Source of the DNA: Blastocatellia bacterium
GTDB taxonomy: Bacteria; Acidobacteriota; Blastocatellia; HR10
Length of the DNA: 49,198 nucleotides
Assembly (NCBI GenBank): GCA_035573895.1
Contig: DATLZR010000126.1
Location: forward strand, 1 to 49,198
Direction: 5' to 3'
In this document: positions 27,228-35,039 of the stretch, piece by piece
Position numbering within the stretch: the stretch's first letter is position 1
Layout of the letters: each line of letters opens with the position of its first letter
Notes under the pieces: generated by a model
What the model saw: only the letters and a program-made list of their open reading frames with translations
Databases searched by the model: none
Told to the model about the DNA's origin: nothing
Translations under genes and position numbers: made by a program

Positions 27228-28502
27228 TCAGTCACAGGCCAGTCGTGATCGGTCAATCTCCAGATGATTCAAGCTGCCGAGCACAACCAGCGCCAGCGAT
27301 TCGGTATGGAAGATCTCATTGGCCACCCGGTGGAGATCCTCGGCGGTGACGGCACTGATGCACGCCAGGATGCTGTCATAAGGAACTTGCTCGCCGAAAT
27401 AGATCTCCTGCTGAGCGATATGCCCCATGCGGGCGTTGGAGGATTCGAGACTGAGCATAGTGGCGGCTTTGGCCTGCTCCTTGGCCCGCTGAAGCTCCTC
27501 CTCGGAGACGGGCTCGGATTTCAGACGAACGATTTCCGCAATGCATAGATCAATGACCTTGAGAACCTTCTCCGGCGACGTGGCCGCATAGATGAAGAAA
27601 AGGCCCGTATCGGTGTATTGCAAGGTTCCCGCGCCGGTGGAGTAGGCGAGCCCGTGATCCTCCCGAATGGACTGGAAGAGGCGTGAGCTGGCGCCGCCGC
27701 CGAGAATCGAACTGAGAATCATCACGCTGTGACGATCGGGCGACAGCAACGACGGACAGGTGGCTCCGAAAAGCAACTGTACCTGTCCCAACTGATCCTT
27801 GCGGTGCAAGACAATCGTGGGCGAGGCTTGAGGCGGTGTGTCCTGCGGACGGAATCCGCTGTCGGGAATCTCCTCGAAGTACCTGGCCGCCAGCTCCACA
27901 ATCTCCTCATGGGTGACGTGACCCGCCGCCGAAACGACGAGATTGGCCGGGGTGTAGACCTTCTGCCAGTGAGCGACGATCTCCTCGCGCGTCAAGCGGG
28001 TGAGGCTCTCCTCCGTTCCCAGGATGGGACGCCCCAGCCGATGATTCGGCCAGAAATTCCTCAGGAAAATTTCGGTGGCCAGATCATCCGGCGTATCCTC
28101 GACCATGCGCATCTCCTCGACGATGACGCTGCGTTCCTTCTCGATCTCTTGCGGATCGAACCGGGGCCGGGTGATCACATCGGCGATGAGATCGAAGGCC
28201 CGGGGAACATGCTCATCGAGCACTTTGATCGAATAGGCGGCACACTCATGACTGGTGAAGGCATCGAAGGTGCTCCCCAGCATGTCCGACTCGATGGCAA
28301 TATCGCGCGTCGTGCGCCGCTCGGTCCCCTTGAACAACAGATGCTCGATGAAATGGGAGATGCCACATTGATCGAGCGGTTCGTGACGGGATCCGGCTCG
28401 AACCCACACCCCAATGCTCACCGAGCGCAGGTGATTCATTTGCTCGGTAACGATGGTCAGTCCGCTGGGCAGGACTGTTTTCTTAATCTCCTGATCAACC
28501 AT
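27228..28502 (-). CDS. M16 family zinc peptidase (processing-peptidase type)
   Basis: 424 residues from the ATG at 28502. The inverted zinc motif HxxEH is seen as HFIEHLLFKGT near residue 60, with the distal Glu in the following helix. The first domain begins IKKTVLPSGLTIVTEQM, the second carries LGGGASSRLFQSIREDHGLAYS, which is the usual substrate-binding R/Y motif. The length and two-domain form match bacterial PqqL/YmxG-like proteins related to mitochondrial processing peptidase. Function in bacteria is little defined; no signal peptide is seen. A GTG at 28535 would extend the frame, but a promoter -10 box at 28526-28531 overlaps that extension. First gene of the M16-yycJ-purBSQ row. Confidence 0.9.
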   Translation of the reverse strand: MVDQEIKKTVLPSGLTIVTEQMNHLRSVSIGVWVRAGSRHEPLDQCGISHFIEHLLFKGTERRTTRDIAIESDMLGSTFDAFTSHECAAYSIKVLDEHVPRAFDLIADVITRPRFDPQEIEKERSVIVEEMRMVEDTPDDLATEIFLRNFWPNHRLGRPILGTEESLTRLTREEIVAHWQKVYTPANLVVSAAGHVTHEEIVELAARYFEEIPDSGFRPQDTPPQASPTIVLHRKDQLGQVQLLFGATCPSLLSPDRHSVMILSSILGGGASSRLFQSIREDHGLAYSTGAGTLQYTDTGLFFIYAATSPEKVLKVIDLCIAEIVRLKSEPVSEEELQRAKEQAKAATMLSLESSNARMGHIAQQEIYFGEQVPYDSILACISAVTAEDLHRVANEIFHTESLALVVLGSLNHLEIDRSRLACD

Positions 28503-28525
28503 TGCGCCGCCTGACAAGAGGCTGA

Positions 28526-28555
28526 ATACTAGCACATCCGTACAAACGCCTGCAA
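28526..28555 (-). promoter_or_regulatory. Candidate promoter of the M16-yycJ-purBSQ row
   Basis: On the minus strand TTGCAG (28555-28550) and TAGTAT (28531-28526) are spaced by 18 bases, four of six matches at -10 and three at -35. Transcription would begin about 17 bases before the ATG at 28502. Confidence 0.4.
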
Positions 28556-28935
28556 CCGACAGATCCGTCCGGCCCGATCATCGCGCGACACTGCGCGAGC
28601 GCCGGGCGTTCTCAAGACAAAACGATGACTCCCCGGCTTCCCGGTCAGCTTTTCCCGAAGAAAAATCCCCACAGATTCGCCGAGCAGGGATCGCTCTCCG
28701 GATGGCATCAGCGCCCCATCCGCCTATCGGGACTCCCTCTTTCTTCGGTCGAGGGAAGCGTTCTCCCCGGTGAAGCAGCAGCCGAAACGTTGCGCGGGCT
28801 TGAAGCGAAAATCTCAGGTGAAGCGGGAATAAATGCCCTCCTGCGAGGCAGGCGACAGATCAGGGAGCAGATGGATGAACTCCCACCCACAGGATAGGTC
28901 AACAGGGCCGCGAGAGCCGGTGAAAAAACTTTGCC
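28556..28935. other. Intergenic region without a convincing gene
   Basis: A 380-base gap between the M16 gene and the end of the ABC permease. One plus-strand frame (28625-28897) is open, but it has no ribosome binding site and no recognisable domain. No tRNA, terminator with T tract or dispersed repeat copy was seen. Confidence 0.5.
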
Positions 28936-30393
28936 CTAGGCGCGGACGTCATAGCGGAGGAACGCCACGCAGGCTCCAACGAAGAGAACCCCCGTCCAGA
29001 GGATTAACGTCAGAATATCCCATGCGGCCCCGGCAGCCGCTTCCGACAGTGAGGGCAATGGCATCTGGAATCGCGGAAGCTGACGCCGATCAAACGGCAC
29101 GTGGGCGTAGGAGATTTTTTCAATCCCATTCAGCTGATAGACCCTCCCCTTGTAGGTGAACCGGGTAAATCCTCCTTCGACATGCGCCTGAGGGCGCAGA
29201 AGCCGCCGCAGGCGGCGAGCAACCGTCGTATAAGAATCCAGGTATCGCTCGGCGGCCGCGAGAAACTGCGCATGTCTGACATACCCTGCCGGGATTATTC
29301 CTTCCAGGGCAAACTGGTAAGAAAATGCCGGAGAGGAACGGCTGAAGAAACGAATGCGCTCGGCCTGCTGGGCGACCTCACGGTAATAGGAAGCGAGGAT
29401 CTGTCCTGTAGTCACAGCGAACTTTTCCAGGACTTGCTCGTGATCAGCATAGATTTTGGCTTGGACGGCAGCGATGAGTTTCTCCCTCTGAGACTCCGTC
29501 AGTCCGGGATAGGTCACCGCCGCCCACAACACTTCCCCCGAAAGACTCAACCCGCTCCATTTCGCCCGCCTCGCCCCCTCCAGATTCTCTTGAAGCTCAT
29601 GAAGCGACGGCACTCGACCCCAGGATTCGACAGCCAGGCGAACCCCGTTGGGAAAGACGATGACCATCCCGATCCAGAGAATGAGGGAAACCACCAAAGC
29701 CGTTGAAGCCCGATAAAAGACCGTCGAGGCCAACAAGCCCACCGTCCCCATGATGGTGATGAAGAGTCCCGAGAGCATGAGGGCGATGCCGATTCTGAGC
29801 CATTCGCGTGCCCCCAACTCGACTGGGCCCATCAGGAGGATCACCAGCAGACTGAGCCCAACAGTCAGCACTAACGGCACCCACAGGACAACCACATTGC
29901 CAACAAAACAGGCCAGGATGACCGTCCAACGACGACAGCTCCCGGCGAGCACGAGCGGTAACGTCCCCGATTGTTTTTCTCCGGCAACACTATCATAGGT
30001 CATCAAAACGGCGAGAAAACTGTAGACGTAGACGATCAGGAAAGCCCAGTCGAAAGGAATGGCCGTCTCAACCAGCGGCCGTTCAGTCGTGTCAGCGCTC
30101 TCCACATAGTGAAGGACTGCCGGTTCCATCTTAAGGAGAATCGGCGCGTCTTGCTCGCCGTCGCGGATAAAGAGCAGAGGGTTCGGAGGTTTCACCACAT
30201 AGGTGCGATCGAGCGTCGTTTGCTGCTCGGCCTGAGAGCGCAGCCGCACATATTCCTTGTGACGGTGGCGATATTGGCACATCGAGAGGGCCGTCGCCGT
30301 GACCCCCATCACCAGGGAGACGGCCAACAGGAGAAAGAAGCGCAGGTCATAGAAGCGTTTTTGAATCTCCTTTATGACGAGGAGCATCAGCAT
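28936..30393 (-). CDS. ABC-2 type transporter permease
   Basis: 485 residues. An N-terminal helix (about 16-37, FFLLLAVSLVMGVTATALSM) is followed by a long extracytoplasmic domain, then helices near 115-135 (FLIVYVYSFLAVLMTYDSVAGEKQ), 160-190, 200-230 and 233-252, a second large soluble region and a last helix near 458-480. The TYDSVAGEKQSGTL motif is the typical cytoplasmic loop of ABC-2 permeases of the DUF3526-related kind. GGAGGAGAG precedes the ATG. Upstream on the same strand lies a decayed paralogue with the same helix order. No ATPase gene is present in the window, so this permease may be an orphan left over from a transporter that is being lost, or its ATPase is elsewhere. Confidence 0.8.
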   Translation of the reverse strand: MLMLLVIKEIQKRFYDLRFFLLLAVSLVMGVTATALSMCQYRHRHKEYVRLRSQAEQQTTLDRTYVVKPPNPLLFIRDGEQDAPILLKMEPAVLHYVESADTTERPLVETAIPFDWAFLIVYVYSFLAVLMTYDSVAGEKQSGTLPLVLAGSCRRWTVILACFVGNVVVLWVPLVLTVGLSLLVILLMGPVELGAREWLRIGIALMLSGLFITIMGTVGLLASTVFYRASTALVVSLILWIGMVIVFPNGVRLAVESWGRVPSLHELQENLEGARRAKWSGLSLSGEVLWAAVTYPGLTESQREKLIAAVQAKIYADHEQVLEKFAVTTGQILASYYREVAQQAERIRFFSRSSPAFSYQFALEGIIPAGYVRHAQFLAAAERYLDSYTTVARRLRRLLRPQAHVEGGFTRFTYKGRVYQLNGIEKISYAHVPFDRRQLPRFQMPLPSLSEAAAGAAWDILTLILWTGVLFVGACVAFLRYDVRA

Positions 30394-30412
30394 CGGCGCT
30401 CTCCTCCCACGA

Positions 30413-31764
30413 TCACAGAGTTGGGGAGTAAGTCATTATCGCTCTCAGCCCACCCACGCATCCGATGAGATTGAATACGAGGAGCGTCACGATGGCAGGC
30501 AGAGCGCGGTCCAGAGACTCTCCGAGCGATTCAGGCTCATAGTGCGGCGTCGGGAGGTTGGTCAGGTCAAGCGGAGTGTTTTCATAAACGTCCGGGATAG
30601 AGGCGAAGCTTCTCCTCTTGCCACCCCTTGAGTTGCCCGTTCTGCCACCTCGCCTGGCTGACAAAGCGAATGTGCGCTCCCGCGTCCGATTGAGCCAGAG
30701 CTTCGCAAGACATAACGTAACTCGTCGTAGGAACCAGCCACATCAGGCGTTCCATCGAGCGGGAGAGTCGCAGGTTTTGTTGCCACAGGGCGTCGGCGCG
30801 CTCGGGCGTCCACGGCTGAAAGATTCCTCCGGATGTCGTCACCCCATCAGTTAGGCTCGCTCGAACGAGCACAGGTAAAGACGACGGATAAAACAACCAC
30901 CAGTCCCACCCAGATCACCAACAGCAGAGCTAGACTCGCCGCCGAACTTCGCGTCAAAGCCGAGACCCAGAACCCCAGAAAGATAAATCCCGATACGAAG
31001 AGGATGGTGAATCCCGCGATCAGAGCGAGTCGTGCGTAGTCAGCCCCGTCCATGGGGAGCGACGGGGGAAGCCGCAGGATGATGAGCCAAAGAAGGATCA
31101 TCACGGCCAGCGGCAAGAGTAAAGTGACAAGCGTTCCCCCATATTCGCCGAAAAGGAGGCGAAATCGAGGCACACTGTAAGACCAGCAGAGTCGGAGCGT
31201 CCCCTGCTCGCGCTCGCCGCAGATAGCATCGTAGGTGAGAAATATCGCCAGCAGCGAAAAGAACAATAACACCAGGTGAGAAAAATCCAGGCTCAAGACT
31301 CCCGTGAGGAAGGGATTTGTCCGGACCAGCGTTTACGTCTTGAACGGGCGGGGATCGTCCGGAGCATCAACGCCAAAGAGCCCGCCCATCCGGGCCACGG
31401 TTCCGTAGCGTCCGCCCACACCCGTCACCAGCGTGGTCAGAGGAGAGAGCGGCCGAAACATCGTGAGAATCACCTGCCGGTAGACCCGCGCATTGTAAAC
31501 CTCCCCCTGACGCTCCTCCTGCTCCTGTTCCAGGTCACGTCGTTCCTCGTGGTAGGACCGCTTGTGATTGATCACACTCAGGCCAAACAAAAGCAACACG
31601 ACAACCACTGCGCCGAGAAAGCGAAACTCGAGCAGATTCAGCAACAACCTCTTTCCGGCAAAGAGCACCACGCTCTCGCACGCAAAGCACCACCGGATAC
31701 AAGCCCTCCACCCGGCGATGCCCGTCCTTTGGCCCCTAGAAAATGGCGGCGAGGATGGCTGCAA
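30413..31764 (-). pseudogene. Decayed ABC-2 permease, paralogue of the neighbouring gene
   Basis: Four protein-like pieces line up as one permease. Piece 1 (31764-31333) has the first helix FLGAVVVVLLLFGLSVI. It ends at an in-frame TAA (31335-31333), after which the same frame continues as TLVRTNPFLTGVLSLDFSH into piece 2 (to 30847), with TYDAICGEREQGTLRL, the ABC-2 loop also found in the intact neighbour. A frameshift between about 30850 and 30895 leads to piece 3 (WTPERADALWQQNLRLSRSM), and a second near 30595 leads to piece 4, with the last helix ALPAIVTLLVFNLIGCVGGL. One nonsense change and two frameshifts make sequencing error an unlikely sole cause. The start is unclear; no good ATG or ribosome binding site is left. 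Confidence 0.8.
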
Positions 31765-31786
31765 TCACCTGCCCAATCTTCACCAT
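31736..31786 (-). CDS. Possible 16-residue hydrophobic peptide
   Basis: Between the decayed thioredoxin and permease genes a tiny frame encodes MVKIGQVIAAILAAIF. An AAGGTGA sequence lies six bases before the ATG; a GTG three codons earlier is an alternative start. It may be chance, a remnant, or a real small membrane peptide. Confidence 0.15.
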   Translation of the reverse strand: MVKIGQVIAAILAAIF

Positions 31787-31847
31787 CGCGTTCACCTTGC
31801 TTTCTTTTGAGTTACAATCACAGTACTCGCCGCACTTACAACTACAC

Positions 31848-32450
31848 CTATTTACCGACTGTCGCCTCAGAAGACTCCACAAGATCAAATGGCTCCATGG
31901 CCAGATACACCGCCGATACGATCTCTCGCTCGCGGGCGAGCCTCTCCACCTGAGCGGCCCAAAAAGTGTGACTGAAGATGAAATGATAGGGACCAGAACT
32001 CCTTCGCCCCACTTCGATGCCCCGCAGTTGATCAAAATAACGCGACACGTTCCACAACGAACAGCTCGCCGTGAAAAAGACGATAGTTCCTTCAGCCCGG
32101 TCAAGATCCCGGAGAGTGAGACTCTTGCCGCTTCGCACGTCCATAAGCCGATAGGGTGGAAGTCGCTGTCCCGGTTTCATGTCGGTCCCTCATTCCCATA
32201 AGGGAAGCCTCCCAGCAGATGCTTCTCCACTAACTGTCGCAGATCGCTTTTCGTCAATCAGATGAACATGTTCTATCTCCGACGGAGAGGACTTCAGCCA
32301 GTAGAAAAAGTCATATCGTCGAAAGAGCGTGATGAGCACAAGAATATTGGCGATTAAGACTGCGGTAATGAGGATGAAGAACCAACTCTCCTTCTTCTTT
32401 ACGACCTCCAGTGACTTCAGTCGGAGAGTGCGTTCCGGGACAAGTTCCAT
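31848..32450 (-). pseudogene. Decayed membrane-anchored TlpA-like thioredoxin
   Basis: Two open pieces are in the same frame, separated by a single TGA (32192-32190). The first has one transmembrane helix (about 22-43, SWFFILITAVLIANILVLITLF). The second starts MKPGQRLPPYRLMDV and continues with LTLRDLDRAEGTIVFFTASCSLWN, the layout of TlpA/redoxin proteins, where a CxxC redox pair is expected; here only one cysteine is left (SCSLWN). The frame stops about 110 residues into the redoxin domain, short of the usual length. The TGA probably came from CGA or TGG. It has no SECIS-like hairpin after it and is not at the redox site, so selenocysteine is unlikely. A promoter and GGAGGTGAGGG site remain upstream. 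Confidence 0.7.
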
Positions 32451-32474
32451 ACCCTCACCTCCGCTTGCGGCCCT

Positions 32475-32502
32475 ATCTTATCCCAACCGAGATAGGTCTC
32501 AA
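32475..32502 (-). promoter_or_regulatory. Candidate promoter of the TlpA-like gene remnant
   Basis: On the minus strand TTGAGA (32502-32497) and TAAGAT (32480-32475) are 16 bases apart. GGAGGTGAGGG follows just before the ATG at 32450. Confidence 0.4.
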
Positions 32503-32521
32503 GGCTGTATCTGTCAGCGGG

Positions 32522-32541
32522 TGTCATAAAATGTCACAAAA
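32522..32541. repeat. Tandem 10-base repeat upstream of the decayed operon
   Basis: TGTCATAAAA and TGTCACAAAA stand in tandem, differing at one base, about 20 bases above the candidate -35 box. Helically phased direct repeats at this distance could be an activator site for the former operon. Confidence 0.35.
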
Positions 32542-32916
32542 TCTTGCATGGTAGACGGAACTTGTATCGGGCAAGCGGCTTCAGGCACGCCCTCCGGCAA
32601 TGCGCCGCCCGGGGTGTGCTGCCAGGCTCATGCCGGGGTGACCAGCCTGCTTGCCTCCCTTTCACCAACCAAAATAGCGAAGACCGCCAGGCAGGAGCAA
32701 CCACGATGCTTCATCTCCCGCGCGGTAAAGATGTACTGGAGCTTGCATCCGGGACGCAACAATCCCCGGTACTCCTCGCCGGCTTTGCCGGGTGACCCAA
32801 TCTCCTCTTGTTGAACGTTCAAGTACCCCGCCACCGGAGCTGCCAGGGCACACTCCCCGGCCTTTCACCACCAGTGAAAACTGCCTCCGCCCGGTCAGAC
32901 GATGACCGTGAAACCT
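32542..32916. other. Intergenic region without a convincing gene
   Basis: About 375 bases between the decayed operon and the small HTH gene. Several frames are open on both strands, but none has a start with a ribosome binding site or a recognisable domain. This stretch may hold further remnants too worn to identify. Confidence 0.4.
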
Positions 32917-33131
32917 TCAGCACGCCGTTTCTCTGCGCGCCCGGTCATACAGAATCAGCGACTCCTTACAGATGCGCCACTGGCCACAGGCACCGCATGC
33001 ACCTTCTGCTGCTCGATCCATCGGTAGATGGTCCGAACCGTCACTCCCACAACCTCAGCCGCATGCTGAACCGTCATCATCGCCCTCTCCTGCTCACAAA
33101 CCGGACAATAAAAGTGACCCACTCGCATCAT
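32917..33131 (-). pseudogene. Small helix-turn-helix protein gene with a frameshift
   Basis: The gene starts at ATGATG (33131) behind GGAGGGGAAG. It encodes an N-terminal CPVC pair (HFYCPVCEQER), then MTVQHAAEVVGVTVRTIYRWIEQQKVH-type sequence, an excisionase/MerR-like helix-turn-helix of about 65 residues. The open frame ends in SVRSR, but one base further on the other frame reads RICKESLILYDRARRETAC and stops at 32917. That is the usual C-terminal strand and tail of this family. A single missing G in the run after VASG would explain it. It could be a true mutation or a sequencing error in a G run. The known family is DNA-binding; its target here is unknown. Confidence 0.65.
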
Positions 33132-33307
33132 AGGTCTTCCCCTCCGCAGGAAAAGACAAGCGAGCGTCGGCGATTGCAAAAGAGACTGTCGCCCACCAAT
33201 GTGGAATCGCCATCTGAACCGAGAAAGCCAAAGTCCAAGGTTAGTGCAAGATACACTAACCTTGGTCAGAACCACCGACCCTGAGAGATGTAGATCGTCG
33301 AACTTCT

Positions 33308-34498
33308 TCAGAGCGATTCCAGGAAGGCGAGCAGGTCCGCGCGTTCGGCCGGTGTGAGCATCAAGAATCGCTCGGTAACCCGACGGGCCTCTCCTGCATG
33401 CCGCCGGATTGCTTCCTCAATGGTCGCGGCGCTCCCATCGTGGAGGAATGGACGACTCATCCGCAGTCCCCACAGAGGCGGCGTGCGAAACTCAGTTGGC
33501 CCGGCATCGCCCTGAGGAATCCCATCTCCCGTTCCCACGTCGTGCAACAGCAGATCGGAGTAGAGCGGCACCGTCTTGCGGCTGAGAGCGGCAATGGGAT
33601 GGTCGCCGGTTTGAAACGCAGGCGTGTGACAGCGGGCACAGCCAATGGTGGTGAAGATCTGTTCTCCTCGACGGACGGCCTCAGTAATGGGGCCACGTGG
33701 CGGCGGGCCAAGAAGTTGCATGAAGTTGACGAAATTGTCAATGCCCCGGCGTCCCGTCATCGGATCGGGGACATCCTCGGGATCGGCAACAGAGTCACAC
33801 TCGGCCAGTCGCGCCATATCTCCATTAGGAGGATTCTCCTCACGAGCCAAATCGTTAGTGATGCCCATCTCGTTGAGGTAGGCATCACCAGCGAAACCGA
33901 GCAAGCTCGCCTGCTGGGCCTTCCAGCCGAATCGCCCCAGACGCACGCGGTTGGTCGCCAGATCCAATACCCGCGCAGCCCGCCCGGAAATTCCATCGCC
34001 GTCGCGATCCTCCGGATCAGCCTGAGCGACAATTGCCTCCTCCGGGATGGCTTCGATCAAGCCGATGCCAAAAAGCGGCTGAACCTGACGAAAGGCCACG
34101 ACGTTGGCCTCCGCCGGAATCCTCTCCTGACACCGATCGGGAGCAACCGAGAAGATCTGAATGAGCGATCCTCCGGGCACATCCCGAAATGTTCCGTCCA
34201 CATCTCGGAACCCCACTCGCACCTCGTTAGTGATGCCCGAGCCTCCGGTCACCGGCACGGCATGGCACTCGGCACACCCTCGCGCATTGAACACTGGACC
34301 CAGGCCATCAGCCACTTCTTCGATCTCCTCGAAGTCCTCCTTCCCCTCGAGGAAAAGAGCCATCTGTTCTGCCGACAGACCAGGTAAGGGATCACCAAAA
34401 CCGGCGCCGGACTCCTGACGGCTCGTTCCCTCACCGCTCGGAGCCCAGGCCCAACACGTGACAAAGAGCAGCGCCATTACCAGCTTTAAGTGTTTCAT
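33308..34498 (-). CDS. Secreted di-haem oxidoreductase (DHOR/DUF1111 family)
   Basis: 396 residues with a signal peptide (about 4-20). Two c-type haem motifs are seen: C75-A-E-C78-H79 (GCAECHAVP) and C287-A-R-C290-H291 (GCARCHTPA). Between them lie GIGLIEAIPEEAIVA and DRDGDGISGRA, both typical of the di-haem oxidoreductase family (PF06537), described as putative peroxidases or thiol oxidoreductases. The C-terminal TEFRTPPLWGLRMSRPFLHDG and ALLAFLESL-like helix are also characteristic. AAGGAGGGGAACC precedes the ATG. It is probably periplasmic and passes electrons to or from another cytochrome; the partner is not nearby. The upstream gap contains an AT-rich inverted repeat. Confidence 0.9.
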   Translation of the reverse strand: MKHLKLVMALLFVTCWAWAPSGEGTSRQESGAGFGDPLPGLSAEQMALFLEGKEDFEEIEEVADGLGPVFNARGCAECHAVPVTGGSGITNEVRVGFRDVDGTFRDVPGGSLIQIFSVAPDRCQERIPAEANVVAFRQVQPLFGIGLIEAIPEEAIVAQADPEDRDGDGISGRAARVLDLATNRVRLGRFGWKAQQASLLGFAGDAYLNEMGITNDLAREENPPNGDMARLAECDSVADPEDVPDPMTGRRGIDNFVNFMQLLGPPPRGPITEAVRRGEQIFTTIGCARCHTPAFQTGDHPIAALSRKTVPLYSDLLLHDVGTGDGIPQGDAGPTEFRTPPLWGLRMSRPFLHDGSAATIEEAIRRHAGEARRVTERFLMLTPAERADLLAFLESL

Positions 34499-34610
34499 TT
34501 TGGTTCCCCTCCTTATGTGAGTTGCTGCTTAGCCCGGTTGGGGGCTCCTGTGGCACCCCGTACGCGGGGAAGCATGGATCCACGCTCCGTATTAATTTAT
34601 TTTGCAAAAG

Positions 34611-34645
34611 CGAAATTTATTTGAGGGGGGAACAAAAAAATTTCG
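34611..34645. repeat. AT-rich inverted repeat in a divergent gap
   Basis: CGAAATTTATTTG (34611-34623) and CAAAAAAATTTCG (34633-34645) pair over 12 of 13 positions around the loop AGGGGGGAA, and GTTTTT follows. The surrounding 90 bases are far richer in A+T than the rest of the window. On the plus strand it looks like a terminator, but no plus-strand gene lies upstream. It sits 113 bases above the di-haem gene. Confidence 0.6.
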
Positions 34646-34657
34646 GTTTTTCCTCCG

Positions 34658-34890
34658 CTAAGTGAAAAAGGAACGGTCATAATGCCAATCCGCCACGCCG
34701 GAAGGGATGAGAGGGACTCCGCCACCGGCAGTCTCGATGGAAGTGACAACCGCCCCCTGCACAGGTCGTGCGCATCCTTAAAGCAAAAAGTCCACCAGAT
34801 CGCTGCCCCTGGCGTGATTCCACACCAGTTCCACCGGAATCAGACGGGTAGGGACGAAAAAGCCGCAGGCGGGGAAGCCACCTAGCGCAG
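34658..34890 (-). pseudogene. Possible gene remnant of unknown origin
   Basis: A minus-strand frame reads protein-like on both sides of one TAA (34780-34778): FFVPTRLIPVELVWNHARG before it and GAVVTSIETAGGGVPLIPSG after it, ending at TAG (34658). No start or family is recognised. It may be chance, but the composition is unlike the other intergenic gaps. Confidence 0.2.
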
Positions 34891-34936
34891 ACTTTGCCGT
34901 CTGCGGGGCATGCGCAGGGGGAAAGCCCGCGCCACA
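34880..34936. repeat. Dispersed GC-rich hairpin repeat, copy 7
   Basis: GCGCAGACTTTGCCGTCTGC forms its own stem (GCAGAC/GTCTGC), and GCGCAGGGGGAAAGCCCGCG with CCAC follows, close to the right half of copy 5. It lies just before the promoter of the 35.0-kb gene. Confidence 0.5.
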
Positions 34937-34966
34937 AACCTGAAGAAGGGGTCACCCATCCTGCTT

Positions 34967-34995
34967 TTGACATTTCCTCGGCGGTCCTCTATAAG
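34967..34995 (+). promoter_or_regulatory. Sigma-70 type promoter of the Tat-exported MBL gene
   Basis: TTGACA (34967-34972) and TATAAG (34990-34995) with a 17-base spacer, close to consensus. The ATG at 35040 follows after a leader of roughly 38 bases with GGAGGT. Confidence 0.75.
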
Positions 34996-35039
34996 TCTGG
35001 CCCGGCTGGATAGATGATCTTTGGGAGCGGAGGTCAGTC

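Noticed and set aside
28625-28897. A 90-codon plus-strand frame in the 28.6-kb gap
   Set aside because: No ribosome binding site, no domain and biased composition; treated as non-coding.
32190-32192. The TGA in the TlpA-like gene as a second selenocysteine codon
   Set aside because: It is in the linker before the redoxin domain, not at the redox site, no SECIS-like hairpin follows, and the neighbouring gene is also broken by a TAA and frameshifts.
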